The notes under the pieces are model-generated. The model had not been told where the DNA came from. It saw only the letters and a program-made list of their open reading frames with translations, and searched no databases. Both the position numbers and the translations under genes were made by a program. Below, one piece after another: positions 16,680 through 25,374 of a stretch of DNA of 64,000 bases (the first letter of the stretch is position 1; each line of letters starts with the position of its first letter). Origin of the DNA: ZC4RG30 sp046047615 (GTDB taxonomy: Bacteria > Pseudomonadota > Gammaproteobacteria > Steroidobacterales > Steroidobacteraceae); NCBI GenBank assembly GCA_046047615.1, contig JBJOHO010000083.1:1-64000 (forward strand), given 5' to 3'.

Positions 16680-18287
16680 TTCCCTGACGCCGGCAGCGAA
16701 CGTCTCCAGTTGCCGGTCCTCCACCACCCAGACCGCGCAGGACCCCGCCTGCAGACGGCTGGCGAGGTCCTCGGGACCCACGCGCTTGAGGGCTCCGTGG
16801 GTCAGCCACACCAGGGAGGGCTCGTGGTACCCGAGCGAGTACAGTTGGTGACCTTGGCAGGTGTGCCCGGCGACTTCGGCAGCCTTCAGGCGGGCGTACA
16901 CCGCGTCGGAGGGCCACGCCGGCGCGAAGCCGGACAGGCTGCCAAGCACTCCCGAGTACGTGGCGAGCGCAAGTGGCAGCAACCACAGTACGCTTGCCGC
17001 GCGGTCGCCACGCGCGAGTGCCCGCCACGCGAGCGTGGCAAACAGCAGGGCGCAGGGCAGCGCCAGCATCGCGGGCCAGGCCTCTGCCGCCAGGGGACCC
17101 GAAACCGTTCCACCGTTGGTCAGCCACGCCACGGCCAGCAGCAGCAGCGGGCCGATGCCGAGCAGGGCCGTCGCCGCGGCCAGCGCCGCGCGCCGTGGCG
17201 CACCGCTGCCGGACCACCAGGCTTGGGCCGCCAGCAGTGCCAAGGCTGGAAACACCGGCAGCACATAGTGCAGCAGCTTGGTGGGCACCAGTTCGAAGAC
17301 CACCCAGGTCGGAACCAGCCACGCCAGGGCAAAGCGCTGCCCGGGCTCTTTCCGGTGCCGCCACAGAGCCCACAGCGTCACCGCCAGCAACACGGAACCG
17401 GGCCAGAAGCTGAGCCAACTGATGACCAGGAACGTTCCGGGAGGCGCGCCATGGCCTTCCTGGCCTGCCGCGACCTTGGCGAGCAGGTCCTCGCTGACGG
17501 AAGCCGTCCAGAACGCACCGTCCGAGCGCAGCGTGATGGCCACGAACCACGGCACGGCAACGGCCAAAGCCAGCAGGATGGAGGGCCAGTGCAGCAGAGG
17601 ACGGCACCAGGCCAGCCGGCGGTCCGCCATGCCCAGGGCAGCCACGGTCAGCAGCACGACCATGGGTCCCAATGGGCCTTTGACCAGCACGCCGGCAGCG
17701 ATGGCCAGCCAGAACAACAGCGCGGTGCTGCGCGGCCGCGCCAATTCGCCGTGCAGACCCGCCCGGTAGCAGCGCGCCAACATCCACTGCGCCGCCAGGA
17801 TGGTGGCCAGCAAAGCCGCATCGGTCTTGCCCAGCCGGGACTCCCCTGCCATGACCAGACAGGCGGCAACCAGCGCCGCAGCCGTCAGGGCGACCTTCGG
17901 ACCATGGAAGACACGACCGATGGCATGGACGAGCAGCACCGCCAGCACGGCTGCCAGCAGCGACGGCAGCCTGAAAGCCCACAATGGGGCAGCAGCTCCA
18001 CCGGCAAGGCTGGCCAGCGCCGATTGCGCCCAATAGATGCCCACGGGCTTCTTGTAGCGGGGCTCCTCCTGCAGGCGGATGTCGACCCAGTCTCCGCTGG
18101 CCACCATCTGCCGCGACGCCTGCATGAACCGTCCCTCGTCACGGTCCACCACCGGCAGCGTGGCCATGCTGGGCAGGAACAACGCGAGGGAAAGCAGCAC
18201 CAGCAGCAGGCGAGGATGCCGCAGCAGCACGGCACCCCAGGAGGCCAGACGGCTCAACGGGACGTCACCGGCAAGCCGCCCTGCCAC
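16539..18287 (-). CDS. ArnT-like GT39 glycosyltransferase
   Basis: About 582 residues with roughly a dozen hydrophobic helices. The first periplasmic loop carries LPVVDRDEGRFMQASRQM, the acidic motif of GT39/ArnT enzymes, followed by EEPRYKKPVGIYW. Such enzymes move a sugar from a polyprenyl-phosphate carrier to lipid A or another acceptor on the periplasmic side. The start is uncertain: GTG at 18287, or TTG at 18257 overlapping the upstream stop (TTGA). It may use the donor made by the GT2 at 15037-15783. The 3' end overlaps the PAP2 gene at 15888-16679. Confidence 0.88.
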   Translation of the reverse strand: MAGRLAGDVPLSRLASWGAVLLRHPRLLLVLLSLALFLPSMATLPVVDRDEGRFMQASRQMVASGDWVDIRLQEEPRYKKPVGIYWAQSALASLAGGAAAPLWAFRLPSLLAAVLAVLLVHAIGRVFHGPKVALTAAALVAACLVMAGESRLGKTDAALLATILAAQWMLARCYRAGLHGELARPRSTALLFWLAIAAGVLVKGPLGPMVVLLTVAALGMADRRLAWCRPLLHWPSILLALAVAVPWFVAITLRSDGAFWTASVSEDLLAKVAAGQEGHGAPPGTFLVISWLSFWPGSVLLAVTLWALWRHRKEPGQRFALAWLVPTWVVFELVPTKLLHYVLPVFPALALLAAQAWWSGSGAPRRAALAAATALLGIGPLLLLAVAWLTNGGTVSGPLAAEAWPAMLALPCALLFATLAWRALARGDRAASVLWLLPLALATYSGVLGSLSGFAPAWPSDAVYARLKAAEVAGHTCQGHQLYSLGYHEPSLVWLTHGALKRVGPEDLASRLQAGSCAVWVVEDRQLETFAAGVRESGVAVRQLDRVEGFAFGAGRRVALTLLTPVQEPPREQRVQGKDDQP

Positions 18288-19054
18288 CGCGGCTCAAGCA
18301 GGTACCAGCCCAACACGATCGCCGCCAGGATACTGCCGGCCACACTGACCGGCATCATGGGATGCGGCATGAGCAGCGTGGCAACGCAGGCCAGCAGCGG
18401 AACCACAGGCATCAGCCGCCGCGCAGTTGCGTGCACCAGTACCATCTCGAACCGCCGCGCGACCAGCACTGCGGCGACGGCCACCATCAGCCCAAGAGCC
18501 GCGCCGGTCAGCACGTCCACCGGCCAATGCGCGCCCACTGCGATGCGGCTGAAGCCGACCAAGGCCGCCAGCAACAGCAGGCCACCTCTCAGGAACCAGC
18601 CCCTCAGATGATGGAAGACGACGCCCGCAAACAGGAACGCAAGCAGCGTGTGTCCGGACGGGAAGCTGTTCCTGCGCAGCACAGGGCCGGCCTGCAGGAA
18701 CTCTCCGGGAAGCAGCAGTGCAGACGGGCGGGGCGCATCGACAAGGAACTTCAACCCCCGGGCCGTTGCCGCGGCAAGCAGCGCGCCACACAGCAAGGCC
18801 CAGAGGATGTCGGGCCGGCGGCGCGCGAACAGCAACGCGAACGACAGCAGTACCGGTGTCTCGCCCAGCTGCGTGAACAAGGACCAGACCAGCGGATCCG
18901 CGCTCCTGTTGGCCAGGTCCTGCAGCGAATGGAACCCGCCGGTATAGCCCGCAGATAGTCCAACGAGTGCCGCAAAACCCAGCAACAGCACGGCAGTCCG
19001 CAGCATCTCGCCAGTGGGCGCGTCAGCGCCGTTTCCTGCCAGCGCGCGTGACAT
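18254..19054 (-). CDS. PAP2-family lipid phosphatase, second copy
   Basis: 266 residues with several transmembrane segments and the PAP2 signatures KFLVDAPRPS, FPSGHTLLAF and SRIAVGAHWPVD. It differs clearly from the PAP2 protein at 15888-16679. A C-terminal hydrophobic extension of about 60 residues follows the catalytic part. The ATG at 19054 lies three bases after the stop of the PhoD-like gene, and the end overlaps the GT39 start, so all three are probably cotranscribed. Likely role: dephosphorylation of an envelope lipid or recycling of the polyprenyl carrier. Confidence 0.9.
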   Translation of the reverse strand: MSRALAGNGADAPTGEMLRTAVLLLGFAALVGLSAGYTGGFHSLQDLANRSADPLVWSLFTQLGETPVLLSFALLFARRRPDILWALLCGALLAAATARGLKFLVDAPRPSALLLPGEFLQAGPVLRRNSFPSGHTLLAFLFAGVVFHHLRGWFLRGGLLLLAALVGFSRIAVGAHWPVDVLTGAALGLMVAVAAVLVARRFEMVLVHATARRLMPVVPLLACVATLLMPHPMMPVSVAGSILAAIVLGWYLLEPRWQGGLPVTSR

Positions 19055-19057
19055 GGT

Positions 19058-20638
19058 TCAACCCGCGGAGAGTCCCTGCCGCCCGGCAACGACCTCCCAG
19101 GCGGAGGCCAGCCGCTCCTCACGGCTCGGCTGGTCGACGCGGTCCACGTGCCAGAACTCGGCGCGCACGCGGGCATGCGTGAGATCCAGCACCACGTAGC
19201 CGCGGTGGAACATGTCGATGAACTTCATGTGCGGGGAACCGGCCTTCACCAGTGTGGCGTTGCGCTCGGCAAGTTCCCGTGTGGCCAGACCCGGCGAGCT
19301 CACGGCCGGCGTGACGAACTCGACGCCGACAACACCTTGCCCCGTCGCGGGATCATAGGCGGCGCCATCCCAAGGGTTGGACGTGAGCTCGTTCGCCCAC
19401 GAGGAATGGATATCGCCGGAGAGGACCACGAGGTTGTCCACGGCGTTGTCACGCAACACCTGGTAGAGGCGTTCGCGGGACGGCCGGTAGCCGTCCCACT
19501 GGTCGAAGTTGAACAACGTGCGGCCACCGGTCGCCGACAGCTGCGCCATCATCAACTGCTGGCCGAGCAGGCGCCAGGTCGTGCCGCGGCGCCGCGAGCG
19601 GACCAGGCCCGCATACAGCCATTCCTCCTGGTCCTGGCCCAGCAGGCTGCGCCGCGGATCGTTCGCCACCAGGTCATCGGCCGGCAGGCCGGCTTCCGGC
19701 GTGACCGGCTTGAGCGCGGACTGGCGGTCGCGGCCATGCAGGCGCGTGTCGAGCATCATCAGGTCCGCGAGTTTCCCGAACCGGAAGTCGCGGAAGATGC
19801 GCATCTGCTCGTTGCGGCGGGCCTCGCGGATCGGCATCCACTCGAAGTAGGCGCGGGTCGCAGCGCGGCGGCGCGCCAGCCAGTCGCCCTCGCCCGCTTC
19901 GGGCTGGTGGTTCTGGGCACCGTCCTTCCATGCGTCGTTGGTGATCTCGTGATCGTCCCAGACGCAGATGAACGGATGCTGCGCGTGCACGGCCTGCAGG
20001 TCCGGATCACGCTTGTACTGGGCATGGCGCTCGCGATAGTCCAGCAAGGAGACGATCTCGCGTTGGGGCTGCGGAATGCGGCCCAGAGCGGTGCCATCGC
20101 CGTAGGTGCCGTTGGCATATTCGTAGAGGTAGTCGCCAAGGTGCAGCACGCAGTCCAAGTCCGTGCGGCGGGCCAACAGCGCGTAGACATTGAACAACCC
20201 GGCCGGCAGGTTCGAGCAGGACACAAACGCGATGCGCGCATGTTCCACGCCGTCCGCAGGCAGCGTCCGCGTACGACCGACCGGCGAGAGCTGCGCGCCG
20301 GCCCTGAACTGGTAGTAGTAGGTACGCCCCGGGCGCAGGCCGGTGGCGTCAACCTTCACGGTGAAGTCGCGTTCGATGCTGGTGATGCTGCGGCCGCGGC
20401 TCACCACGTACTGCAACGCCGGATCTTCGGCCACCGTCCAGTCGACGACCACGTCCTCGGCGAGATCGGCACCGCTGAGGCGCGTCCACAAAATGACGCG
20501 CTCCTGCAGGGGGTCACCGCTGGCGACACCATGCAGGAAGCCGGGGGCGGCACCTCCCTCGGCGGCCACGACACCCCTTGCGGCGGCGAAGGCCATCGAA
20601 GCTGCAATGAACTCCCGACGCGACATCACCGTGGTCAT
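19058..20638 (-). CDS. PhoD-family alkaline phosphatase/phosphodiesterase, Tat-exported
   Basis: 526 residues. A Tat signal (SRREFIAASMAFAAARG) is followed by the PhoD-like N-terminal domain (GVASGDPLQERVILWTRLSG) and the metallophosphoesterase domain: FVSCSNLPAGLFNVYALL, DCVLHLGDYLYEYANG, FICVWDDHEITNDAW and VVLSGDIHSSWANEL. PhoD enzymes are secreted, usually need Ca and Fe, and release phosphate from mono- and diesters. The ATG at 20638 has GAGGA upstream. It is the first gene of a minus-strand unit with the PAP2 and GT39 genes, which suggests a link to envelope phospholipid or phosphate metabolism. Confidence 0.92.
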   Translation of the reverse strand: MTTVMSRREFIAASMAFAAARGVVAAEGGAAPGFLHGVASGDPLQERVILWTRLSGADLAEDVVVDWTVAEDPALQYVVSRGRSITSIERDFTVKVDATGLRPGRTYYYQFRAGAQLSPVGRTRTLPADGVEHARIAFVSCSNLPAGLFNVYALLARRTDLDCVLHLGDYLYEYANGTYGDGTALGRIPQPQREIVSLLDYRERHAQYKRDPDLQAVHAQHPFICVWDDHEITNDAWKDGAQNHQPEAGEGDWLARRRAATRAYFEWMPIREARRNEQMRIFRDFRFGKLADLMMLDTRLHGRDRQSALKPVTPEAGLPADDLVANDPRRSLLGQDQEEWLYAGLVRSRRRGTTWRLLGQQLMMAQLSATGGRTLFNFDQWDGYRPSRERLYQVLRDNAVDNLVVLSGDIHSSWANELTSNPWDGAAYDPATGQGVVGVEFVTPAVSSPGLATRELAERNATLVKAGSPHMKFIDMFHRGYVVLDLTHARVRAEFWHVDRVDQPSREERLASAWEVVAGRQGLSAG

Positions 20639-20768
20639 GATGTTTCCTCAATGCCGGCTACAGTGCGGGAAGCTTGCACCCTGCAGCATGACGGACTCCT
20701 CTCCGGCGGATGAATCCTGCATGTCAACCGGGGCGGTGGGGGCAAGGCGCGGCATCCCGCCGACTTCA

Positions 20769-20797
20769 TTTACAAAACCCGCCGCCGGGTGCTTAAT
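20769..20797 (+). promoter_or_regulatory. Candidate promoter of the DoxX operon with an inverted repeat in the spacer
   Basis: TTTACA (20769-20774) and CTTAAT (20792-20797) are 17 bases apart. The spacer contains the inverted repeat ACCCG-CCGC-CGGGT, a possible operator. About 15 bases further on, CGGCCGG-ACCA-CCGGCCG (20811-20828) forms a strong hairpin in the leader, just before the AAGGGGGGAG ribosome-binding site. Pattern match only. Confidence 0.4.
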
Positions 20798-20859
20798 CGG
20801 GCGAAAGCGACGGCCGGACCACCGGCCGCGAGGCAGCACTGCCGGGCCAAGGGGGGAGC

Positions 20860-21294
20860 ATGAAATACGCCGTGTGGTTCGTGCGATTGTTGTTCGGGGC
20901 ATGGATGGTGCCCGCCGGACTCAACCACTTCGTGCCGATCTTTCCGCAGCCCATGGGGTCGCAACCCCTGAGCCAGGAACTGATCGTCGCGCTGATCGAC
21001 AGCGGACTGTTCGACCTCGTGAAGGCCGTCGAACTGCTGGCCGGGCTGGCCGTGGTGCTGGGCTGCTACACGCCGCTCGCACTGCTGGTCTGCTTCCCCG
21101 TGTCGTTCTGCGTGTTCTTCTGGGATGCCCCGCTCGAGGGCTGGGGTTCGCGGGCCGCACTGTTCGGCTACGCGACCTTCGGCTGCAACCTGCTGCTGTG
21201 CCTCGCCTACCTGCGCAGCTACCGGTCGATGTTCGCGTGGCGGTCGCAACCGCTGGCCAACACGGCGGCCACACCGTCCGGGGTGACGCCATGA
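20860..21294 (+). CDS. DoxX-family membrane protein
   Basis: 144 residues with four hydrophobic helices, including RLLFGAWMVPAGLNHFVP and VELLAGLAVVLGCYTPLALL, the typical DoxX layout of a small four-helix inner-membrane protein. The ATG follows a strong AAGGGGGGAGC site. The stop overlaps the next gene's ATG (ATGA). The biochemical role of such single-domain DoxX proteins is unclear; some act in redox or quinone-linked membrane processes. Confidence 0.8.
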   Translation: MKYAVWFVRLLFGAWMVPAGLNHFVPIFPQPMGSQPLSQELIVALIDSGLFDLVKAVELLAGLAVVLGCYTPLALLVCFPVSFCVFFWDAPLEGWGSRAALFGYATFGCNLLLCLAYLRSYRSMFAWRSQPLANTAATPSGVTP

Positions 21295-21698
21295 GCGCGC
21301 TGATCCAGCCTGCACGGTTGCTGCTGGGCGCCTGGCTGCTCGCCCAGGGCATCAACCACTTCGTGCTGCCACTGTGGGCCTTGCCCACCAGCGACAATGC
21401 ACTCGCCACCCAGTTGCTGGCGGCTTTCAGCCACTCGGGCCTGCTGGGCGTGGCCATGGCCCTCCAGGGCGTTGCCGGGCTGCTGCTGCTGACGGGCATC
21501 TGGATTCCGGCCGCCCTGTGCGTGGTGATGCCGGTGTCGACCTGCACGCTGTACTGGGCCCTGTTCCTCGACCGCTCCCCGGGCACGGCAGCACTCGCCG
21601 TGGTGGTCTTTGCGCTCAACGGCCTGCTGATGCTGGCCTGGCTGGACCACTACCGCGGCGCCCTGCAGCGGCATGCCCCGGCCTGCGGCGAATCCTGA
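21291..21698 (+). CDS. DoxX-like membrane protein, paralogue of the preceding gene
   Basis: 135 residues with four hydrophobic helices. LLLGAWLLAQGINHFVLPLW aligns with the same region of the upstream protein, and ALQGVAGLLLLTGIWIPAAL with its second helix, so the two are diverged tandem copies. It starts at the ATG at 21291, overlapping the preceding stop by four bases. Possibly the two form a heteromeric membrane unit; that is inference. Confidence 0.78.
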   Translation: MSALIQPARLLLGAWLLAQGINHFVLPLWALPTSDNALATQLLAAFSHSGLLGVAMALQGVAGLLLLTGIWIPAALCVVMPVSTCTLYWALFLDRSPGTAALAVVVFALNGLLMLAWLDHYRGALQRHAPACGES

Positions 21699-21708
21699 GG
21701 AGACCGGC

Positions 21709-22086
21709 ATGACCTACGAGCAACTGTTCTCGGATCCGCGTGGCCGCACCGCGCGCGCGGATTTCCTGCCCGCCCTGCTGGTCCTGGCGGCCGCGATCGC
21801 GTTCTTCATGTTCCTGGTGAAGGGACGCACGGCGCAGTTCTGCGTGCTGGTGCTGCTCTACCCGGCGCTGGTGCTGCACGCGCGCCGGCTGCATGACATG
21901 GGCCGCAGCGGCTGGCTGCTGGCCGTGCCGGCTGCGCTGTTGCTGGTCTGGTTCGGCGGCTGGCTCGGCTACCTCGACTTGACCGGTGCTGCTGCCGGCC
22001 CGTTGCCATGGGCCACGCTGGCGGCCTCGGCCGCCGTCGTGCTGTGGTGTGCCACGGGGAACAGCGTGAAAACCCCGAACCCCTGA
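21709..22086 (+). CDS. DUF805-like membrane protein
   Basis: 125 residues from the ATG at 21709, after TGAGGAGACC. It has the DUF805 signature LHARRLHDMGRSGWLL between hydrophobic helices, and an N-terminal FSDPRGRTARADF resembling the F-x-GRxxR-x-xF opening of the family. Function unknown. Ten bases separate it from the DoxX gene, so it belongs to the same operon. Confidence 0.82.
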   Translation: MTYEQLFSDPRGRTARADFLPALLVLAAAIAFFMFLVKGRTAQFCVLVLLYPALVLHARRLHDMGRSGWLLAVPAALLLVWFGGWLGYLDLTGAAAGPLPWATLAASAAVVLWCATGNSVKTPNP

Positions 22087-22107
22087 TTCCACTGGAGGAT
22101 GTCCCTG

Positions 22108-22635
22108 ATGAACCCGACACGCCCGCTGCTCTCTCTCGCCCTGGCCGTGGTCTTGCCGCTGTCCGCCATGGCGCAGGCGCCCATGCGCTCGCTCGCCGAC
22201 CCGGTGGTTGCGCACCCGGATCCGGAATCGCTGTTCACCAGCAAGGACCCGCAACTGCACCGCAACAAGCAGGCTGCGCTGCACATCATGCGCGAGCTGC
22301 TCCAGTGCAACCAATGGTCGCGCGCCGACGAGTGGCTGACGGACAAGTACATCCAGCACAACCCGATGGCGGCCTCCGGCCTCGCCGGCGTGAAGAAATA
22401 TTTCATCGAAGTGGCGCAGCGCAAGCCGACGCCGGCGTGCACCAAGCTCACCAACCCCGTGGTGGCCGTCCAGGCCGAAGGCGACTACGTGACGGTGCTG
22501 GTGGTGCGCGAGATCAAGTACGCGGACGACCCGACCAAGTCCTACACCACCACCTGGTTCGACACCTGGCGCTTCGTCGACGGCAAGGCCGACGAGCATT
22601 GGGATCCGGCCACGCTGCCGACGCCGTCGCGCTGA
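22108..22635 (+). CDS. Exported SnoaL-like (NTF2 fold) protein
   Basis: 175 residues from the ATG at 22108, which has GGAGG at the right distance; the ATG at 22099 is too close to it. A signal peptide ends at AMAQA. The rest fits the SnoaL-like/NTF2 cone fold: ADEWLTDKYIQHNPMAASGL, GVKKYFIEVAQRKPT and TTWFDTWRFVDGKADEHWD. Members may be hydrolases, isomerases or binding proteins. An exported form next to an exported hydrolase suggests work on an extracytoplasmic small molecule. Confidence 0.78.
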   Translation: MNPTRPLLSLALAVVLPLSAMAQAPMRSLADPVVAHPDPESLFTSKDPQLHRNKQAALHIMRELLQCNQWSRADEWLTDKYIQHNPMAASGLAGVKKYFIEVAQRKPTPACTKLTNPVVAVQAEGDYVTVLVVREIKYADDPTKSYTTTWFDTWRFVDGKADEHWDPATLPTPSR

Positions 22636-22661
22636 TTTTCCGCATCCACCACAGACCCGGA

Positions 22662-23780
22662 ATGACCATGTCCATCACCAGGAACGCACGCCCGCGTGCT
22701 GCCATCATTGCTTCCGCCATCGCCGCCATCCTCGCGTGCACGGGCCTCGGCACGAGTCCATCGGCCGTGGCCGGGGGCGAGGCCGGGCCCATCGCACTGC
22801 GCGACCAAGGGTTCTTCTGGGTCGGTACACGCACGCGCAGCGTGGACGGCGTACGCACGAGCTTCGCCGGCAACGGCCGCGGCACGGTCATCGAAGGCCA
22901 CATGCACGTGGGTTTCCAGCTGGTGCAGCAGAAGCGCCATCCTTATCCGCTGGTGCTGGTGCATGGCGGCGGTGGACAGGCGACGGACTGGATGGGGACG
23001 CCTGATGGCCGCGATGGTTGGCTCGACTACTTCCTCGCGGCGGGCTTCGACGTGTACTTCGTGGATCGGCCGGCGCACGGACGCTCGCCGAACGTGCGCA
23101 GCTACGGCGCGCTCGGCGCAGAGCCGACGCCGGAACTGATCTCCAGCGCCTTCACGGCGCAGAGCAAGCAGTACCCGGGAGGCGGCGGCGCCAACTCGAA
23201 GGAAGTGGTCCAGCATACCGCCAGCTCGGAGCCGGGCCCGACGGTGTCCAACGCCGTGCTGCAGGAAAACCTGGCCGAACTCCTGGACCGCATCGGCCCG
23301 GCGATCGTGGTGACGCACTCCGCCGGCGGCCCCTCGGGCTGGCTGGCCATGGCGGCGCGGCCAGACAAGGTGAAAGGCGTGCTGGCCATCGAGCCTGCCA
23401 TGGGCATCACCGAAAACCTTGCGCCGCTGATCCGCTTCGAGCCGGCGCTGGGCGCCGGGGAGAAGATCGCGCTGGAAACGCTGCCCGTGGAAAAGCCCGG
23501 GCTCAACGCCTGCCAATTGCAGCCTGCAGCCTCGCTGCGCAAGGTGCCCGCCTATGCAGGCAAGCCGGTGATGTTCGTGGTGTCGCCGCAGTCGTTCCCG
23601 ATGTTCACGCCTTCGGTGCACTGTTCGGTGCACACGCTGAACCAGCTTGGCGCGAGCGCCAAGCTGGCGCGCCTGGAGGATTACGGGCTGCTGGGCAACG
23701 GGCACTTCATGAACGAGGAACTCAACAACGGGGAGATCGCCACGAAGGTGTTCATCCCCTTCCTGTCATCGATCCGCTAG
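22662..23780 (+). CDS. Exported alpha/beta hydrolase, esterase-713-like
   Basis: 372 residues from the ATG at 22662 (ATG at 22668 also possible). It has a signal peptide (cleavage near AVAGG). The start of the mature protein (GFFWVGTRTRSVDG, then LVLVHGGGGQATDWMGTPDG) strongly resembles the Alcaligenes esterase 713 family. The nucleophile elbow is VVTHSAGGPSG and the likely catalytic His is in LLGNGHFMNEELNN. Secreted ester hydrolase; the natural substrate of this family is not known. Last gene of the DoxX operon; overlaps the convergent transglycosylase gene by 15 bases. Confidence 0.85.
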   Translation: MTMSITRNARPRAAIIASAIAAILACTGLGTSPSAVAGGEAGPIALRDQGFFWVGTRTRSVDGVRTSFAGNGRGTVIEGHMHVGFQLVQQKRHPYPLVLVHGGGGQATDWMGTPDGRDGWLDYFLAAGFDVYFVDRPAHGRSPNVRSYGALGAEPTPELISSAFTAQSKQYPGGGGANSKEVVQHTASSEPGPTVSNAVLQENLAELLDRIGPAIVVTHSAGGPSGWLAMAARPDKVKGVLAIEPAMGITENLAPLIRFEPALGAGEKIALETLPVEKPGLNACQLQPAASLRKVPAYAGKPVMFVVSPQSFPMFTPSVHCSVHTLNQLGASAKLARLEDYGLLGNGHFMNEELNNGEIATKVFIPFLSSIR

Positions 23781-25283
23781 CGGCGGCCCCTCGGGCTGTT
23801 CGAACAGCCCGAGGATGTTCTGGTACTTCTCGATGTACCAGCGGTTCTCGTTGTTGTAGCGCGGGATCGCCACGGGGCGCACGCCCCGTGCGTCCTCACG
23901 CCACAGGCAGGGGCAGGACACCGGCGCGTTTTCCGGCATCTCGCCAACACGGCGCAGCTGGTCGAGGTCGACCTTCATCCGGCGCAGCACACGCGACAGG
24001 CGCGCCACGTTGCGCGGCCCGCCGTTGTAGGCCGCCACCGGGAAGATGCCGAGCACGGCGGGGTCGATGCGGTAGGCCTCGCGGATGGCCACGGGCATCT
24101 GCGCCAATTCCAGGTCGAGCAGGCAGATCGCCGCCTTCATCGCGTTGTAGAGGTTGGTGGCGCCACGTTCAAAGTTCGGATCGAGCTTTGCCGCGGGGCA
24201 GCGCCGTACCACGAGCGCGTAGGTGCCGTTGCCACGGCGGTTGGTGAACTGCATCGCACCCAGCGCCGCCGCGCTCGACACGCTGTGGCGGTAGGCATCC
24301 TCACGCTTGAGGCCATATTGGCTGAGGATCTCGTCAAACGCTTCCAGACCCTTGCGGCGGTAGTCCGCGTCATCCGTCTGTTCGATGACGGCCAGCGTGG
24401 CGATGACCTCCGGCGGCACGACATCGGCAAGCCACTGCCCGGGATAGGCCAGGCTCGGCGCACGGGCTTCGCGCAATTCCGCCGCGGCGCGGCGTGCCGT
24501 CTCGAGCAGGAACTCACGCCCGCCGCTGACGAACCGTGGGTCGAGCGTGTCCTCCGTGAACGGCAGGTAAATGAGCGGACGGGCCGAGGCGGCCACGGCC
24601 CGCCACTGCTTGCGCTTGAGCAGGCTGCTGTCGAACACGGGGAACTTGCGGCCATAGACCTTCAGCGGCTCGCCATTGCGGGTGAAGGCGAACATGAGCC
24701 GTTCGGCACCGGTGCCCTTCACATGCCGCGCCTCGATGCCGGGGGTGATCACGCGGAACTGCAGGGGGCGCCGCCCGGGCCGGTACCGGACCGGCGGCCG
24801 CGGAATTTCGATGTGGGCGATGGTCCAGGCCTTCTCCTTCTCGCTCCACAGCGAGAAGGCGACCGGACGGCCCCGCAGCACTTCATTGCGGCCGCGTCCC
24901 GTGAAGACGTATTGCAGGTCCACGCTGTGCAGCAGGGCCTGCCCTTCCCGCACCAGGTCGCGGATGACGTCGTGGCGTGCCCGGGCCACGACCAGCAGTT
25001 CAGTCAGGCCGTCCGACGCTGCCGCTGCAGCGACTGCCTCTGCCTCTTCATCTTCTTCGGCGTCCGCCGGCAATGCCACGGTGGTGGCGTCTTCGCCCGC
25101 AGCAGTTTCCCCGGCTTCGGGTTCCGCTGCGACAGCCGTCGGCTCGACGGGCTCGGGCTCTTCGATGACCAGTGGCGACTCGCCCTCGTCCTCCAACGAA
25201 GCCTCATACGCCGGTTCGGTCGTGGCACAGCCGGCCAGGAGCAAGGCGGCGAGGATCAAAGGCAGGGGGTGCGCGTGCCGCAT
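23766..25283 (-). CDS. Lytic transglycosylase-type lipoprotein (SLT/MltF-like)
   Basis: 505 residues from the ATG at 25283. It begins with a lipoprotein signal (LLLAGCATT, acylated Cys), followed by an acidic Glu/Ala/Pro linker (about residues 25-80). A beta-rich domain of unknown type precedes the C-terminal SLT domain, recognised by VIATLAVIEQTDDADY, SSAAALGAMQFTNRRGNGTY and FPVAAYNGGPRNVARL. It probably cleaves peptidoglycan glycan strands from a membrane anchor. An in-frame extension to 25352 is not needed. Its N-terminus is divergent from the MFS gene. Confidence 0.85.
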   Translation of the reverse strand: MRHAHPLPLILAALLLAGCATTEPAYEASLEDEGESPLVIEEPEPVEPTAVAAEPEAGETAAGEDATTVALPADAEEDEEAEAVAAAAASDGLTELLVVARARHDVIRDLVREGQALLHSVDLQYVFTGRGRNEVLRGRPVAFSLWSEKEKAWTIAHIEIPRPPVRYRPGRRPLQFRVITPGIEARHVKGTGAERLMFAFTRNGEPLKVYGRKFPVFDSSLLKRKQWRAVAASARPLIYLPFTEDTLDPRFVSGGREFLLETARRAAAELREARAPSLAYPGQWLADVVPPEVIATLAVIEQTDDADYRRKGLEAFDEILSQYGLKREDAYRHSVSSAAALGAMQFTNRRGNGTYALVVRRCPAAKLDPNFERGATNLYNAMKAAICLLDLELAQMPVAIREAYRIDPAVLGIFPVAAYNGGPRNVARLSRVLRRMKVDLDQLRRVGEMPENAPVSCPCLWREDARGVRPVAIPRYNNENRWYIEKYQNILGLFEQPEGPPLADR

Positions 25284-25374
25284 GAGCTGGGGTCTCCACG
25301 GGGTCGTGCTGGAGGCGTATTGTAATCGCAACGACAAAGCCGGCCCAGACAAGGCACGGCATCGGGGGGACAGC

